Positions 17,777 through 27,424 are shown, counted from the first letter of the stretch. The stretch: DNA of 64,000 bases from Stutzerimonas stutzeri (GCF_000219605.1 NC_015740.1:4154001-4218000), one strand, 5' to 3'. The notes: generated by a model from the sequence alone, not told the origin. Numbers and translations: made by a program.

Positions 17777-18286
17777 CTAGCAGGCAGGCTGACCCGCCGT
17801 GTATTTCTCGGTCGGGTAGATCGCCGCGTTGAGATCACGAATGGTCTCTGCGCCGATCAGCAAGGGGTAACTGAAGTGCGTCCGGTCGGTGAGGTTGACC
17901 TGCACCTCGCGCAGCTGATCGCCGATGCATAGCTGCATGCCCACGACGGGGCGCTCGGCCCGCGGCGGCTCGCTGTCGGGATCGACGTTTCCGGCCTCCT
18001 CGGCGCGGGTCTTGATACGACTGATACCTAGCAGCCGCTGCTCATAAAGGGTGTCATCGGCACCATCGACGGCCAGACGGAAGCGCACCCAGTCCTCGCC
18101 ATCGCGTTTGAACTGTTCGATGTCGCGGGCCGACAGCGATGCGGTCATGGCACCGGTATCCATCTTGGCGGGCAGGATCTTGCCGATCTCTTCGACCTTG
18201 ATGTGCTCGTAGCGGCCATAAAGGGTGGGTTCGGCCGCGAACGCCGGTAGCGCCAACAGCCCGGCAAGGAAAAGAACGCGAGACAA
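17777..18286 (-). CDS. Retropepsin-like putative protease (RimK-associated ATP-dependent zinc protease family), exported
   Basis: The 169-residue product has a clear signal peptide (MSRVLFLAGLLALPAFA, cleavage before EPT). The mature domain has KMDTGAMTASL (about 41-51), the Asp-Thr-Gly-Ala motif of retropepsin-like aspartic proteases, and a later PLLIGAETIRDL segment matching the second conserved block. The annotated family name (ATP-dependent zinc protease, COG4067) is historical; the motif points to an aspartic fold. It should act in the periplasm. The gene is single, divergent from dbpA. Confidence 0.82.
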   Translation of the reverse strand: MSRVLFLAGLLALPAFAAEPTLYGRYEHIKVEEIGKILPAKMDTGAMTASLSARDIEQFKRDGEDWVRFRLAVDGADDTLYEQRLLGISRIKTRAEEAGNVDPDSEPPRAERPVVGMQLCIGDQLREVQVNLTDRTHFSYPLLIGAETIRDLNAAIYPTEKYTAGQPAC

Positions 18287-18464
18287 AACAACCTCCTGGG
18301 AGCGAATGATGGACAGTTTTCGATCAGCCGCCCCCCGCTGGGTTCAGTCTTCGCGCCTTTCAAAACGTTTCACCAGGCAGGCAGATAGCCATGCCGACCG
18401 CGCCGAACGCTCCTGCCGGCAGCCTGATAGACTGCAGACCGATTTCCATCCGAAGGCTCCAACC

Positions 18465-19847
18465 GTGTCCAGTCCCGCCTTTTCCACCCTGCCCCTTTCC
18501 GCCGCCATGCTGGCCAACCTCGAAGCCCTCGGCTACGCGACGATGACGCCGATCCAGGCGCAGAGCCTGCCGCTGATGCTCAAGGGGCACGACCTGATCG
18601 CCCAGGCCAAGACCGGTAGCGGCAAGACCGCAGCCTTCGGCATCGCCCTGCTCGACCCGCTCAATCCACGCTATTTCGGCTGCCAGGCGCTGGTACTTTG
18701 CCCGACCCGCGAGCTGGCCGATCAGGTCGCCAAGGAGCTGCGCCGACTGGCGCGGGCAGCGGACAACATCAAGATCCTCACGCTGTGCGGCGGCGTCTCC
18801 ATCGGCCCGCAGATCGCATCGCTGGAGCATGGCGCCCATGTGATCGTCGGTACGCCGGGGCGGGTGCAGGAGCACTTGAAGAAAGGCACCCTCAAGCTCG
18901 ACGGCCTCAACACCCTGGTGCTCGATGAAGCCGACCGCATGCTGGACATGGGCTTCTACGACGCCATCGCCGAGATCATCGGCCAGACCCCGGCCAAGCG
19001 GCAGACGCTGCTGTTCTCGGCCACCTACCCCGCCAGCATCGAGCAGCTTGCCGCCAGCTTCATGCGTGCGCCGCAGCAGGTGCGGGTCGAGTCACTGCAC
19101 ACGGACTCGCAGATCGAGCAGCGCTTCTACGAGATCGACCCCGAGCAGCGTCTGGATGCGGTGGCGCGCCTGTTGGCCAGCTTCCGCCCGGAAAGCTGCG
19201 TGGCCTTCTGCTTCACCAAGCAGCAATGCCAGGAGCTGGTCGAGTACCTCAACGCCAAGGGCATCTCGGCAGCGGCACTCAATGGCGATCTGGAGCAGCG
19301 TGATCGGGATCAGGTCCTGGCGATGTTTGCCAACCGCAGCCTGTCGGTGCTGGTGGCCACCGATGTCGCCGCCCGCGGGCTGGATATCGACGCACTGGAC
19401 ATGGTGATCAACGTCGAGCTGGCCCGCGATCCGGAAATCCACGTCCACCGTATCGGCCGGACCGGACGCGCCGGCAACCAGGGCCTGGCCGCGAGCCTGG
19501 TGGCCCCGGCCGAAGCCCATCGTGCCCAGGCCATCGAGAAGTTGCAGAAGTCGCCGCTCAACTGGCATTCCCTGCACGAGCTGAAAGCCGGTGCGGGTGC
19601 GCCGCTGCAACCGCCGATGGTGACGCTGTGCATCGCTGCCGGGCGCAAGGACAAGCTGCGCCCGGGCGACATCCTGGGGGCCCTGACCGGCGACGCCGGC
19701 CTGCCGGGCAGCCAGGTCGGCAAGATCGCCATCTTCGACTTCCAGGCGTTCGTGGCGGTCGAACGCGATGCGGCCAAACAGGCCCTCAAGCGCCTGAACG
19801 AAGGTAAGATCAAGGGCCGCTCGCTGAAGGTCCGCGTGCTGCGCTGA
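18465..19847 (+). CDS. dbpA: ATP-dependent RNA helicase DbpA
   Basis: The 460-residue DEAD-box helicase acts in assembly of the 50S subunit around 23S rRNA hairpin 92. Helicase motifs: AKTGSGKT (48-55), PTREL (80-84), DEAD (154-157), SAT, and the late HRIGRTGR. The C-terminal 75 residues (LCIAAGRKDKLRPGDILGAL...) are the DbpA RNA-binding domain, separating it from RhlE at 50.9 kb. The start is GTG 18465 with AAGG upstream; the frame extends further up without conserved residues. Length matches DbpA. Confidence 0.94.
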   Translation: MSSPAFSTLPLSAAMLANLEALGYATMTPIQAQSLPLMLKGHDLIAQAKTGSGKTAAFGIALLDPLNPRYFGCQALVLCPTRELADQVAKELRRLARAADNIKILTLCGGVSIGPQIASLEHGAHVIVGTPGRVQEHLKKGTLKLDGLNTLVLDEADRMLDMGFYDAIAEIIGQTPAKRQTLLFSATYPASIEQLAASFMRAPQQVRVESLHTDSQIEQRFYEIDPEQRLDAVARLLASFRPESCVAFCFTKQQCQELVEYLNAKGISAAALNGDLEQRDRDQVLAMFANRSLSVLVATDVAARGLDIDALDMVINVELARDPEIHVHRIGRTGRAGNQGLAASLVAPAEAHRAQAIEKLQKSPLNWHSLHELKAGAGAPLQPPMVTLCIAAGRKDKLRPGDILGALTGDAGLPGSQVGKIAIFDFQAFVAVERDAAKQALKRLNEGKIKGRSLKVRVLR

Positions 19848-19976
19848 AGCCAGCCGCCGCCAAGCCGATAGCAAGCAGGCCAGCATCAGGCGGCCGGAGG
19901 GTTGAGCCCCGGCCGCGGCCGTGACAGCGTATGCGCTGGCGCTGCCCTATCTGCCCGTCCCCAACCGGATCGCTCC

Positions 19977-22160
19977 ATGCCGCAACCCTCGCTCAGCCAG
20001 TACTTACGCCGCCTCTGGGCGCTGGAGAAGTTCGGCTACAGCCTGCGCGTGCTGATCGCCATGGCCGGCAGCATGGGCCTGGCCTGGTACCTCGGGCAGC
20101 CATCGCTGATCATTCCGCTGTTCCTCGGCATCATCGCCAGCGCCCTGGCGGAGACCGACGACAGCTGGCTGGGCCGGCTCAGCGCCCTGCTGGTGACCTT
20201 GCTGTGCTTCAGCATCGCCGCGGTAGCCGTCGAGTTGCTGTTTCCCTATCCGTGGCTGTTCGTTGCCGGCCTGGCGTTGTCCACCTTCGCCCTGGTCATG
20301 CTCGGCGCGCTCGGCGAACGCTACGGCGCGATCGCCCAGGCCACGCTGATCCTCTCCATCTACAGCATGATCGCCGCCGACCAGCGCAACGGCGAGCTGC
20401 AGCAGTTCTGGCGCGACCCACTGCTGCTGGTGGCCGGCGCCGCCTGGTATGGCCTGCTGTCGGTATGCTGGAACGCGCTGTTCGCGCACCAGCCGGTGCA
20501 GCAGAGCCTGGCGCGGTTGTATCGCGAGCTGGGCCTGTACTTCCGCTACAAGGCAGCGCTGTTCGAACCGGTGCGCCAGCTGGACGTCGAACAGCGCCGG
20601 CTCGAGCTGGCGCAGCAGAACGGCCGGGTGGTCAGCGCTCTGAATGCGGCCAAGGAAACCCTGCTGCACCGCCTGGGCAGCGGCCGCCCCGGCAGCAAGA
20701 TCAATCACTACCTGAAGCTTTACTTCCTCGCCCAGGACCTGCACGAGCGTGTCAGCTCTTCGCACTACCCTTACCAGGCCCTCGCCGAAGCCTTCTTCCA
20801 CAGCGACGTGCTGTTTCGCTGCCAGCGCCTGTTGCGCCTGCAGGCCAGCGCCTGCGCCGAACTCGGCGAGGCCATCCAGCTGCGCCAGACGTTTCGCTAC
20901 AGCGATGCCAATGCCCAGGCACTGGAGGACCTGCAAGCGTCGCTGGAGCACCTGCGCGAGCAGAACAACCCGGCCTGGCGCGGCCTGCTGCGCTCGCTGC
21001 GGGCGCTGTCGAGCAACCTCTCCACCCTGCAGCGCCAGCTCGCCAGTGCCAGCGACCCCGCCGCGCTGGAAGGCACACAGGACAGCAGCCTGCTGGATCG
21101 CCAGCCGCAGACGCTGCGCGAGGCATTCAACCGCATCCGCCTGCAGCTGACGCCGACGTCCCTGCTGTTCCGCCATGCCTTGCGCATGGCCATCGCCCTG
21201 GTCGCGGGTTACGCCGCGCTGCACGCCATCCATCCCGAGCAGGGCTACTGGGTGCTGCTGACCACCGTATTCGTCTGCCAACCCAACTATGGCGCCACCC
21301 GGATCAAGCTGGTGCAGCGGATCAGCGGCACCGTGCTCGGCCTGGTGGTCGGCTGGGCGCTGTTCGATCTGTTCCCCAGCCAGCCGGTGCAGGCACTGTT
21401 CGCCGTGGTCGCCGGAGTGGTGTTCTTCGCCACCCGCAGCACGCGCTACACCCTGGCCACGGCCGCGATCACGCTGATGGTGCTGTTCTGCTTCAACCAG
21501 GTCGGCGATGGCTACGGGCTGATCTGGCCGCGCCTGTTCGATACCCTGCTCGGCAGCCTGATCGCCGCCGCCGCGGTGTTCCTGATCCTGCCGGACTGGC
21601 AGGGCCGGCGTCTGAACCAGGTGGTCGCCAACACCCTCAGCTGCAACAGCGACTACCTGCGCCAGATCATGCGCCAGTACGACAGTGGCAAGCACGACGA
21701 CCTGGCCTACCGCCTGGCCCGGCGCAACGCCCACAACGCCGATGCCGCGCTGTCGACCACCCTCTCGAACATGCTTCTGGAGCCCGGCCACTTCCGCAAG
21801 GATGCCGAGACCGGCTTTCGCTTTCTGATCCTCTCGCACACCCTGCTGAACTACCTGTCCGGCCTCGGCGCCCATCGCGAAAGCCTGCCTGACGATGCCA
21901 GCGATGCGCTGCTCGAGCGCGCCGCGGAGCAGCTGGCGGCGAGCCTCGACGATCTGGCCACGGCGCTGGCACAGAACAAGCCGGTGGCCATCTACAGCGA
22001 AGAGGAAGAAGCGCTGGCGCAGCAGCTCGAACAGATTCCGGAGGAGATGGACGATGCCCATCGCCTGGTGCAGACCCAGCTCGGGTTGATCTGCCGTCAG
22101 CTGGCACCGCTGCGCAGCATGGCCGCGCACCTGATCAAGCAGCAGCCGGTCCAGCGCTAG
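19977..22160 (+). CDS. yccS: YccS/YhfK-type FUSC-family inner-membrane protein
   Basis: The 727-residue product has two membrane blocks: an N-terminal one (about 20-165) and a second (about 405-530, with HPEQGYWVLLTTVFVCQPNYG), each followed by long helical cytoplasmic parts. This is the YccS/FUSC layout, related to the aromatic-acid exporter AaeB. Function and substrate are not established. ATG 19977 was chosen; upstream codons of the open frame are not family-like. The 3' end overlaps the convergent binding-protein gene by 4 bases. Confidence 0.88.
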   Translation: MPQPSLSQYLRRLWALEKFGYSLRVLIAMAGSMGLAWYLGQPSLIIPLFLGIIASALAETDDSWLGRLSALLVTLLCFSIAAVAVELLFPYPWLFVAGLALSTFALVMLGALGERYGAIAQATLILSIYSMIAADQRNGELQQFWRDPLLLVAGAAWYGLLSVCWNALFAHQPVQQSLARLYRELGLYFRYKAALFEPVRQLDVEQRRLELAQQNGRVVSALNAAKETLLHRLGSGRPGSKINHYLKLYFLAQDLHERVSSSHYPYQALAEAFFHSDVLFRCQRLLRLQASACAELGEAIQLRQTFRYSDANAQALEDLQASLEHLREQNNPAWRGLLRSLRALSSNLSTLQRQLASASDPAALEGTQDSSLLDRQPQTLREAFNRIRLQLTPTSLLFRHALRMAIALVAGYAALHAIHPEQGYWVLLTTVFVCQPNYGATRIKLVQRISGTVLGLVVGWALFDLFPSQPVQALFAVVAGVVFFATRSTRYTLATAAITLMVLFCFNQVGDGYGLIWPRLFDTLLGSLIAAAAVFLILPDWQGRRLNQVVANTLSCNSDYLRQIMRQYDSGKHDDLAYRLARRNAHNADAALSTTLSNMLLEPGHFRKDAETGFRFLILSHTLLNYLSGLGAHRESLPDDASDALLERAAEQLAASLDDLATALAQNKPVAIYSEEEEALAQQLEQIPEEMDDAHRLVQTQLGLICRQLAPLRSMAAHLIKQQPVQR

Positions 22161-22912
22161 TACTGGGGCAACGCGTCCGGGGCGGGCATGGCGTGGCGGC
22201 GAAAGATCGCCGCGTAGCTGCCGTCCTCGACCATCGCGGCGATCTCGCGCTCGAAGGTCGCCACGATGTCGGTCGCCTGCGGGTGGTCGCTGCGCACCAC
22301 CAAGGACAGCCCGACCCGCCTGAACTCACCGGGGACGAAGGAAAGCTCATCCCGCTCATGGCCCAGCTCGCGCTCGAGATGGAACAGTACGGTGCGCTCA
22401 TCCTCCAGCGTCAGGTCGACACGTCCGGCAAGCACCATCGCCGCCGCCTGGACGAAACTGGCAGCGTAGCCCTTTTGCAACCGCGCGTTGTCGTCCAGTT
22501 CATCGCTGTACATGTAGCCCCGGCTCAAGGCGATCGGGTAGCCGATCAGGCTATCGAGGCCGTCATAGCGAAAGTCGCTTCCGCGTCGTTGGACCCAGCG
22601 CATCCGGTTGACCAGAAACGGGCGGGAGCTCAGCGTGTAGTCAACGCGCTTGAGCGTCGGCCAGCCATTGACCATGTCGTAGCTGCCGTTGCGCAGGCCG
22701 AACAGAGCGCGCTCCCAGGGCACCTCGATGTACTCGACCCGGTAGCCCCCGCGCTCCAGCGCGGTGCGGATCAGCTCGACGGACAGCCCCTCGCCGGGCA
22801 GGCTCTTGCCCGTATAGGGCGGCCAGATGTTGCCGGCCAGCCGAAGCACTTCGGCGGGCAGCGAAGCGCTCGCCAACAGCAGCATCAGTCCGAACAATCG
22901 TCGCATGGCCAT
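22157..22912 (-). CDS. Periplasmic amino-acid-type solute-binding protein (SBP_bac_3)
   Basis: The 251-residue product has a signal peptide (MAMRRLFGLMLLLASASLPAEV). The mature part opens as a type II binding protein: LRLAGNIWPPYTGKSLPGEGLSVELI, followed by IEVPWERALFGLRNGSYDMVNGW. No ABC permease gene is nearby, so it may be an orphan binding protein or a sensor-like periplasmic protein, as many pseudomonad copies are. The start is ATG 22912 or the ATG two codons later. It is convergent with yccS, overlapping by 4 bases. Confidence 0.82.
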   Translation of the reverse strand: MAMRRLFGLMLLLASASLPAEVLRLAGNIWPPYTGKSLPGEGLSVELIRTALERGGYRVEYIEVPWERALFGLRNGSYDMVNGWPTLKRVDYTLSSRPFLVNRMRWVQRRGSDFRYDGLDSLIGYPIALSRGYMYSDELDDNARLQKGYAASFVQAAAMVLAGRVDLTLEDERTVLFHLERELGHERDELSFVPGEFRRVGLSLVVRSDHPQATDIVATFEREIAAMVEDGSYAAIFRRHAMPAPDALPQY

Positions 22913-23055
22913 CACGTCCACCCGCCCCTCTGGCAAAGCGCTATCAGCCCATCAGAACACAATGCTGGTCGATTGACGTCGGCGCCTCGTCGGATGCCTG
23001 GCTGCAGCGAAACCGCGAGCGGAGTACCATCGCGCGTTTTCGAACGAGGTATGCA

Positions 23056-24240
23056 TTGGTGCAGACTGACGTGGTGGTAATCGGCGCCGGTGCCGCCGGC
23101 CTGATGTGTGCATTCACCGCCGCCGCGCGCGGCCGCCAAGTGCTGCTGCTCGACCACGCCAACAAGGCGGGCAAGAAGATCCTCATGTCCGGCGGCGGGC
23201 GCTGCAACTTCACCAACCTCTATACCGAGCCGGCCAACTTCCTTTCCAGCAACCCGCACTTCTGCAAGTCTGCCCTGGCGCGCTACACCCAATGGGACTT
23301 CATCGAGATGGTCAGCCGCCACGGCGTGCCCTATCACGAGAAGAAGCTCGGCCAGCTGTTCTGCGATAACAAATCCAGCGACATCCTGGAGATGCTGCTG
23401 GACGAATGCGTGCGGGCCGGAGTCGATCTGCGCCTGGACACCGCCGTGACGGCGATCGAGCGGCTCGATCAGGGGTATGCGCTGCAGACCGGCATCGGCG
23501 CGGTGCGCTGCCAGTCGCTGGTGATCGCCACTGGCGGGCTGTCGATCCCGACCCTGGGCGCCAGCGGCTTCGGCTATCAGATCGCCCGCCAGTTCGGCCA
23601 CAACGTGCTGCCGACCCGCGCGGGCCTGGTGCCATTCACCATTACCGAACCGCAGCTCAAGACCCTGTGCAGCGAACTGTCCGGCACCTCGGTGGAGGAT
23701 TGCCTGGTCAGCTGCAACGGGCAGAGCTTCCGCGAGAACATCCTCTTCACCCATCGCGGGCTGTCCGGCCCGGCGATCCTGCAGATCTCGTCCTACTGGC
23801 AACCGGGCGACGTGGTGCATATCGACCTGCTGCCGCACCTGGATCTGGTGGAATGGCTGACGGCGCAGCGACAGGAACGCCCCAACATCGAGCTCAAGAC
23901 GCTGCTGGGTGAGGTTTTCACGCGCAAGATGGCCGGCCTTCTGTGCGAGCAGTGGTTCAGCTCACGGCCGCTGAAGCAGTACGGGCCCAGCGAGCTGGAA
24001 GCGATCGCGAACAAGCTGGCGGACTGGCAGGTGGTACCCGCCGGAACCGAGGGCTACCGGACGGCGGAGGTCACGCTGGGCGGTGTGGATACGCGCGAAG
24101 TGTCGTCCAAGACCATGGAGTCGCAGAAGGCGCCAGGGCTGTACTTCGTCGGCGAGGTACTCGACGTCACCGGCCATCTGGGCGGCTTCAACTTCCAATG
24201 GGCCTGGGCGTCGGGCTACGCGGCCGGACAGTTCGTCTAG
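23056..24240 (+). CDS. BaiN/HI0933-family FAD-dependent oxidoreductase
   Basis: The 394-residue flavoprotein has the dinucleotide motif VVIGAGAAGLMCA at the N-terminus, then NKAGKKILMSGGGRCNFTN, a hallmark of the HI0933/YhiN group, and a C-terminal YFVGEVLDVTGHLGGFNFQWAW segment binding FAD. The reaction is not defined for most members. Start is uncertain: TTG 23056 (giving MVQTD) or GTG 23059, both after CGAGGT; an ATG at 23051 is out of frame. It is monocistronic, convergent with the small lipoprotein genes. Confidence 0.9.
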   Translation: MVQTDVVVIGAGAAGLMCAFTAAARGRQVLLLDHANKAGKKILMSGGGRCNFTNLYTEPANFLSSNPHFCKSALARYTQWDFIEMVSRHGVPYHEKKLGQLFCDNKSSDILEMLLDECVRAGVDLRLDTAVTAIERLDQGYALQTGIGAVRCQSLVIATGGLSIPTLGASGFGYQIARQFGHNVLPTRAGLVPFTITEPQLKTLCSELSGTSVEDCLVSCNGQSFRENILFTHRGLSGPAILQISSYWQPGDVVHIDLLPHLDLVEWLTAQRQERPNIELKTLLGEVFTRKMAGLLCEQWFSSRPLKQYGPSELEAIANKLADWQVVPAGTEGYRTAEVTLGGVDTREVSSKTMESQKAPGLYFVGEVLDVTGHLGGFNFQWAWASGYAAGQFV

Positions 24241-24260
24241 CCGGCGCAGCGCCGGAACCA

Positions 24261-24443
24261 CTACTCGTTGGTCCGGTTGGACGGCGGCGAGATTTCCCGC
24301 GGGCCGGCGGGATCGGTAGCGGTGTTCTGGTATTCCTGCTGGTTGCGGCTGTTGTTATCCAGCGCAGACTCCTCATCGTCCGGCGAGCAACCCACCAGCG
24401 CCAGGGCAGCCAGTGCACCAGCCAAGATAAAACTCGACTTCAT
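24261..24443 (-). CDS. Small lipoprotein, unknown function
   Basis: The 60-residue product has a lipoprotein signal (MKSSFILAGALAALALVGC, lipobox LVGC) and a short polar, Asn/Gln/Pro-rich tail with no domain. ATG 24443 follows GGAGA at a good distance, so it is probably real. It lies directly after the second, repeat-containing lipoprotein gene on the same strand; the two may be co-transcribed. It likely sits in the inner leaflet of the outer membrane. Confidence 0.7.
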   Translation of the reverse strand: MKSSFILAGALAALALVGCSPDDEESALDNNSRNQQEYQNTATDPAGPREISPPSNRTNE

Positions 24444-24499
24444 CGCTTTTCTCCTGCGCATGACACCCTGAGCCCGCGGCCCAGGGTGCCGGGCCGCGC

Positions 24500-24835
24500 T
24501 TACTGCGAAGTGCCGGTGCCGGTTCCAGTGCCAGTGCCAGTGCTCGGCGCGGTACCGGAGCCGGACTCGGTGCCCATGCCGCTGCCATTGTCGGCAGGCG
24601 GAGTGGCCATGTCGCCCGAAGTACCGGTGCCAGTGCCCGTTCCGGTGCTCGGTGCAGCGCCGGTACCGGTGCCGGTTCCAGTGCCTGCAGGCGGCGTGGT
24701 GGTGTCAGTGGAGGGTGCGGCCGGCTGCTCGGTGGTGGCCGGCGGCGGGGTCGGCTCGCGGTCGCGGTCTTCGTCCGGGCCGCAACCGACCAGCAGAAGT
24801 CCGAGTACGGGGGGCAGCAGATAGGTAAGACGCAT
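24500..24835 (-). CDS. Lipoprotein with Gly-Thr repeat tail
   Basis: The 111-residue product has signal and lipobox MRLTYLLPPVLGLLLVGC followed by an acidic stretch and then a low-complexity tail. Pro/Thr-rich sequence leads into three runs of Gly-Thr repeats broken by APSTG blocks. No folded domain is recognised; the tail may be an extended, flexible surface segment. GGAGG lies upstream of ATG 24835. The DNA coding for the repeats is itself a hexanucleotide tandem array (see repeat entry), which could change in length without frameshift. Confidence 0.75.
   Translation of the reverse strand: MRLTYLLPPVLGLLLVGCGPDEDRDREPTPPPATTEQPAAPSTDTTTPPAGTGTGTGTGAAPSTGTGTGTGTSGDMATPPADNGSGMGTESGSGTAPSTGTGTGTGTGTSQ
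24510..24690. repeat. Degenerate hexanucleotide repeat clusters coding Gly-Thr
   Basis: Three clusters (about 24510-24543, 24620-24648 and 24655-24686) consist of units close to GTGCCA/GTGCCG on the plus strand. Each six-base unit codes Gly-Thr on the minus strand. Confidence 0.75.
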
Positions 24836-24966
24836 GGTTAACCTCCTTCAGAGTGATCCGGCGGGTGGCCGGAGAATTCTTGAATCGTCAGATTCACAGA
24901 AGGTTGACCTTGTTAAGGCGCAAGAGTGCCCCGGCCGTCTCATTCCTGGCGGCGCGCAGATGCCGG

Positions 24967-27222
24967 TCAGCCAGGCAGACAGGCCGGGAGCGGGTCGTTC
25001 AGCGTCGTCCCGGGCGTGACCGGATGCAATGCCCAGAGCTCGTCGAAACGATGCTCGCGATCGAACATCCGCTGCAGTTCTGCCGCCGAGCGCGGAGGAC
25101 TGAACCAGTAACCCTGCACCAGCTGACAACCCTCGGCGCCGAGAAAGGCCACCTGTTCGGGGCGCTCCACGCCTTCGGCGACGACCGCCAGGCCGAGGCT
25201 CTGGCCGAGCCCGATGACGGCGCGACTGATGGCCACCGAGTCGGGATCCTCCGGCGCGGCGGCGATGAAGCTGCGATCGACCTTGAGCACGTGCAGCGGA
25301 TAGCGTTTGAGGTAGCCGAGCGAACAGTAGCCGGTGCCGAAATCATCCAGGGCCAGGCGCACGCCGAGCGCCGCGATCTCGTGCAGGCTGCTCATGGTCG
25401 CCTCGCTATCCTGCATCAGCAGCGTCTCGGTGATCTCCAGCAGCAGGCTGTCCGGTCGCAGCCCGGTCTCCCGCAGCACGCGCGCCAGCAGATCGGTGAA
25501 ACCGGGCTGCTGCAGCTGACGTATCGACAGGTTGACCGCGCAGTACAGTTGCGTCTGACCGGCCTGCTGCCAGCGACGGACCTGGCAGCAGGCCTCGCGC
25601 AGCACCCACTCGCCGACGCGAACGATCTCGCGCGACTCCTCCAGCACCGGAATGAACTCGTGCGGCGCCACTGGCTTGTCGTTGAAGCGCCAGCGCAGCA
25701 GCGCCTCGACGCCGACGACATAGGGTCGGCCCTGCTCGACGCGGCAGATCGGCTGATAATGCAGGGCGAATTCCCGCCGCGTCAGCGCCTGGGCCAGCGC
25801 GCTCTCCAGTTCCAGCTGACGGGCCGCCTTGGAATGCAGGCCGTCGCAGAACAGGGCGAACTGGTCCTTGCCCGCACTCTTGGCGCGATACAGGGCCAGG
25901 TCGGCCGCCTGCAGCGCATTCAGCGCCTGACCATCACGCTGCAGCGGCGCGATACCGATGCTGGCGCTGACCGACAGGGTGCGCTCGCCCAGCTGCAGCG
26001 GTTGGCGCAGGGCCACCAGCATGCGCTGGGCGACGCGCTCGGCATCGGCTTCGCAGGCCAGATCGCCAAGCAGGGCGACGAATTCGTCGCCGCCGAAACG
26101 GGCCAGGTGGTCACCCGGCCGCAGACATCTCAGCAACCGCTGCGCCACTTCCACCAGCACCTGGTCGCCAGCGCCGTGGCCGAGGCTGTCGTTGATCAGC
26201 TTGAAGCGGTCCAGATCGACGAAGAGCAAGGCCGCGGCCCGACCGTGCGGTCGCTGCTGCACCTCCTTGAGCAGTTCGTCCAAGTGCAGACGGTTGGCCA
26301 GGCCGGTCAGGGCATCGTGGCGTGCCGCATGGCGCAGGCACTCCTCGGCGGCCTTGCGTGCGCTGATGTCGGTCTGCGAACCGGCCATGCGCAGGGTTCC
26401 CTGCTCGCAGCGCTCGGCGACGCCGCGCACCAGCACCCACAGGTAGCCACCGCCCTCGATGCGCACGCGGTATTCATGGGCCAGCGACGGCGTTCGCCCG
26501 TTCAGGTGATCGGCGATCGCCTCGCGCAGCCCAGGCAGGTCGTCCGGATGTACCCGCTCGAACCAGCTGCGGCTGGTATAGCTCGGCTGCGCAGGCATGC
26601 CCAGCATGGCGGTCCAGCGCTCGGACAGGTGCAGCTGGTCGTGCTCCACGTTCCATTCCCAGATGCCGTCCTCCGAGCCGCGCAGCGCGCGCGTCAGCCG
26701 CGCCTCGCTGTCCTCCAGGGCGTGCCGCTGAGCGGCGCTGTAGGTGTCGATGGCGAGGATCATGTCGAAGAAGACGATCTTCAGCAGGCTGTCGTACAGC
26801 CTGTGCTGCTCGTTGTCGCCGAGCAGCGTGCGCAGCATTTCCGACAGGTAGAAGCGATAGGCACCGAGGTACCATTCCAGGTCGACGCCGACCCGCTGAT
26901 GGACCAGCCCCACCAGCAGGCGGTCACGCACGTAGTCGCGCTCGTAGGGACCGTTCCACAGGCGCCGGTAGTATTCCTGCTGGCGCTGCTTGAGCCGCAT
27001 CAGCCCGGCGCAGTCACTGTGCAGGGTGGCTGGCTGGCCGAAGTCGGCAAGGTGTTCGTAGAGCTTATCGATGAAGGCGCGATGAGCCGCGTCCAGCTCG
27101 GCCGCGGCGCGGTTCAGGCGCAACGCGTCACCGGTCTGCCACTGCAGGAAGCGCTTGCGGGTCAGGATCTGTTCGAGGCCCAGCCCCACTCGTTGCAGCA
27201 ACGCCTTCAGCTCGTCTTCCAT
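24967..27222 (-). CDS. Globin-coupled PAS-GGDEF-EAL cyclic-di-GMP enzyme
   Basis: The 751 residues contain a protoglobin-type sensor (about 1-160) with LVGLVHQRVGVDLEWYLGAY; His108 is the likely proximal haem ligand. A PAS domain follows (about 175-290). The GGDEF domain (about 300-460) has intact GGDEF at 377-381 and an inhibitory RxxD site (368-371) five residues before it. The EAL domain (about 475-735) has EALLRW at 506 and LDDFGTGYCSL. Both c-di-GMP synthesis and hydrolysis motifs look intact, so it may switch with oxygen binding. The start ATG 27222 was preferred over a GTG ten codons upstream. Confidence 0.93.
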   Translation of the reverse strand: MEDELKALLQRVGLGLEQILTRKRFLQWQTGDALRLNRAAAELDAAHRAFIDKLYEHLADFGQPATLHSDCAGLMRLKQRQQEYYRRLWNGPYERDYVRDRLLVGLVHQRVGVDLEWYLGAYRFYLSEMLRTLLGDNEQHRLYDSLLKIVFFDMILAIDTYSAAQRHALEDSEARLTRALRGSEDGIWEWNVEHDQLHLSERWTAMLGMPAQPSYTSRSWFERVHPDDLPGLREAIADHLNGRTPSLAHEYRVRIEGGGYLWVLVRGVAERCEQGTLRMAGSQTDISARKAAEECLRHAARHDALTGLANRLHLDELLKEVQQRPHGRAAALLFVDLDRFKLINDSLGHGAGDQVLVEVAQRLLRCLRPGDHLARFGGDEFVALLGDLACEADAERVAQRMLVALRQPLQLGERTLSVSASIGIAPLQRDGQALNALQAADLALYRAKSAGKDQFALFCDGLHSKAARQLELESALAQALTRREFALHYQPICRVEQGRPYVVGVEALLRWRFNDKPVAPHEFIPVLEESREIVRVGEWVLREACCQVRRWQQAGQTQLYCAVNLSIRQLQQPGFTDLLARVLRETGLRPDSLLLEITETLLMQDSEATMSSLHEIAALGVRLALDDFGTGYCSLGYLKRYPLHVLKVDRSFIAAAPEDPDSVAISRAVIGLGQSLGLAVVAEGVERPEQVAFLGAEGCQLVQGYWFSPPRSAAELQRMFDREHRFDELWALHPVTPGTTLNDPLPACLPG

Positions 27223-27424
27223 CCACGCCCCTTGCTTCCCTGCCGCACCCATGCGCCTGAGAACATCATCCAGGCCTGAGCAACGGAAGTTGATACTAGA
27301 AAGCCATCAAGGGTCGCAGCGACGCCTGGTCGCACTATTGATGCACGTCAGCAAAGACGCAGGTGCTGCGGGGCGGAAGCAGAGCGGACCGGGGCAGGGA
27401 GCCCCGGTGGCCGGTAGGCGAGGT

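Noticed and set aside
17504..17932. Plus-strand frames in the region upstream of the retropepsin-like gene
   Set aside because: Arg/Ala/Gly-rich translations without ribosome sites or domains, partly antisense to the exported protein.
24510..24690. CRISPR-like or minisatellite array
   Set aside because: Units are six bases, degenerate and inside a lipoprotein gene; there are no spacers.
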